Both the position numbers and the translations under genes were made by a program. A stretch of DNA of 64,000 nucleotides from Citrus sinensis (lineage: Eukaryota; Streptophyta; Magnoliopsida; Sapindales; Rutaceae): assembly GCF_022201045.2 (NCBI RefSeq), contig NC_068563.1, positions 868,001 to 932,000 on the forward strand. Direction: 5' to 3'. Below the pieces are notes generated by a model. It was not told the origin of the DNA and made no database searches. It saw only the letters and a program-made list of their open reading frames with translations. This document shows positions 63,101 through 64,000 of this stretch, one piece after another; positions within the stretch are counted from its first letter, which is position 1; the number at the start of each line of letters is the position of its first letter.

Positions 63101-63398
63101 TGATGATAAAACGTACAAGGATAAGTTCAAGCCACTTGAAGTCGTCTTCCCTCGATGGTTAGAAGATGTCGGATTTTACAACGTCCGACATGACTTGCGG
63201 AATGCCAACCCTTGGAATGTCAAAATATGTAAGGGTGTGCCGCAACAAGAGCCTGGTAGTGGCGATTGCGGCGTTTTTATGTTGATGATCACGATGTATT
63301 TAATGTTTGGGCTAAGACTTAATTTTACTAGTGGCCACGGGCAATACTTTAGGAAGAAAATTGCTGTAGACATATTTAATGGTGATATCGGCCTTTAG
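60146..63398 (+). pseudogene. DUF1985 plus Ulp1 gene, copy 2, with a premature stop
   Basis: Same nine-exon plan (60146-60922, 61018-61170, 61257-61361, 61453-61704, 61800-61982, 62068-62499, 62582-62677, 62783-62938, 63000-63398). In exon 7 the CAG of copy 1 is TAG here (62624-62626, codon 649), so the product would end before the protease domain. Other differences: TAT for TGT (IQYK), CGT for CAT (LVRL), AGG for TGG (KKVRN), and GTG for ATG at the Met before NLGGDH. The rest is intact. The stop is a C to T change in a CAG context, the kind seen when methylated C decays. Confidence 0.9.
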
Positions 63399-63604
63399 GA
63401 TATTGTGGCAGTGATATATAATGATGAAATTGGATTTTAGACGATTGTATTTATAATTATTATTGGTGTGTACAAAACTTTTTTTTTACATATAATTGAA
63501 ATAAAAAATTTGCAATATAATAGAAATTAAATAGGTTGTTATATATAATTGTGCAATAAATAAAAATCAGATCTCAAAATACATAACAATTTAAAACGAT
63601 ACAA

Positions 63605-64000
63605 TTAGCTTCGTGTCGATGCAATGGGATTTTTGCACTTTTTTCGGTTATGACCCACTTCGTTGCACCGGCCACATCTTATAGTTCTCCTGTCAACATC
63701 CTCACCAACAGAGGGTATTCTGAGCTCCGGACGACGGCCGGGCAGTGGTGCTTCTATTGGTGGGTTAACTTTCATTGCTCGAATTTCCTCAGGAACCTCC
63801 CAATCTGCCATGTCGCCAACAGGCTCTACTGGTTGTGCATAAGCCGTCACTAATGATTCCTGAGTGTAAAATTCGGAACAAAGACTTATGTAATCCACGC
63901 GCACGGTTATGCAAGCAGCAATTGCATGTGCACAAACAAGCTGATCAAGTTGGAACACTCTACAGGAGCAAGTCTTCTCACGAATGTCAACTATCCCTTC
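63605..64000 (-). CDS. MULE transposase, copy 2, C-terminal part (runs off the window)
   Basis: The minus-strand frame ends with the stop at 63605 and covers the SWIM finger (CSCRVFQLDQL) and the CCHC knuckle (CGRCNEVGHNRKKC), the same as the end of copy 1. The site matching the TAA of copy 1 would be near 64367-64369, outside the window, so I cannot say whether this copy has that stop. Confidence 0.88.
   Translation of the reverse strand, partial: EGIVDIREKTCSCRVFQLDQLVCAHAIAACITVRVDYISLCSEFYTQESLVTAYAQPVEPVGDMADWEVPEEIRAMKVNPPIEAPLPGRRPELRIPSVGEDVDRRTIRCGRCNEVGHNRKKCKNPIASTRS

Larger units (their letters stand above)
59793..64000. mobile_element. Inverted, truncated second copy of the MULE (3' end off the window)
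   Basis: From 59793 on, the sequence is the reverse complement of copy 1 going outward from 58758 to about 54550, with coordinate sums of 118551 near the centre and 118550 further out (a one-base poly-A difference). It lacks the counterpart of 58758-59783, that is the right terminal repeat, the 83-bp array and the hairpin. If it goes on as copy 1 does, its own outer terminal repeat would lie near 67122. I saw about ten differences in 4.2 kb. Confidence 0.92.

Overview
This window is nuclear DNA of a dicot plant. The genes carry many AT-rich introns with GT-AG borders, the gene families are plant-specific (AMS-type bHLH, phytocyanin, PADRE/DUF4228, Mutator and PIF/Harbinger transposons), and several proteins match the Arabidopsis architecture closely. 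A woody eudicot such as Citrus would fit, but I cannot fix the species from sequence alone. Exon coordinates come from reading frame, splice consensus and family conservation, not from transcripts.

Region 1 (1-13.2 kb): the 3' two thirds of a SUVR-type histone H3 lysine methyltransferase (+), a small PADRE-like protein (-), an unrecognised four-exon gene (-), and the first of two FAD-dependent monooxygenases (+). Region 2 (13.2-20 kb): an F-box/LRR pseudogene split by a solo LTR, a decayed MITE, and the second monooxygenase. The two monooxygenases have identical exon lengths and form a tandem pair. Region 3 (20-36.5 kb): a housekeeping block with 26S proteasome subunit RPN3 (+), TRAPP subunit TRAPPC2L (-), a large UBC23/UBE2O-type E2 (+) and a DUF1279/FAM210-like membrane protein (-). 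Region 4 (36.5-45 kb): local tandem repeats, a uclacyanin-like phytocyanin (+) and an ABORTED MICROSPORES-like bHLH factor (-), the likely regulator of tapetum and pollen development.

Region 5 (45-64 kb) is a transposon cluster. It holds a 998-bp non-autonomous Mutator-like element with a perfect 9-bp target duplication, a 1.4-kb solo LTR that landed on the edge of a Tourist-type MITE, a second PIF/Harbinger-like MITE, and then a complete 8.36-kb Mutator-like element (51428-59783) with a perfect 9-bp target duplication. That element carries a mudrA-type transposase with one in-frame stop and, facing it, a nine-exon DUF1985-Ulp1 (C48 protease) gene, the layout of Ulp1-carrying ('Kaonashi'-type) MULEs. 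Directly after its right target duplication begins a second, nearly identical, inverted copy that lacks its own terminal part and runs off the window. Together they form a large inverted repeat (arms at least 4.2 kb, loop about 1.03 kb), the same kind of structure as maize Mu killer, so this locus may make a long hairpin RNA that silences its own MULE family. The element also has subterminal 83-bp tandem repeats built from a palindrome of GTGCGAC and GTCGCAC. The inverted-repeat locus and its repeat arrays are the most interesting part of the window.
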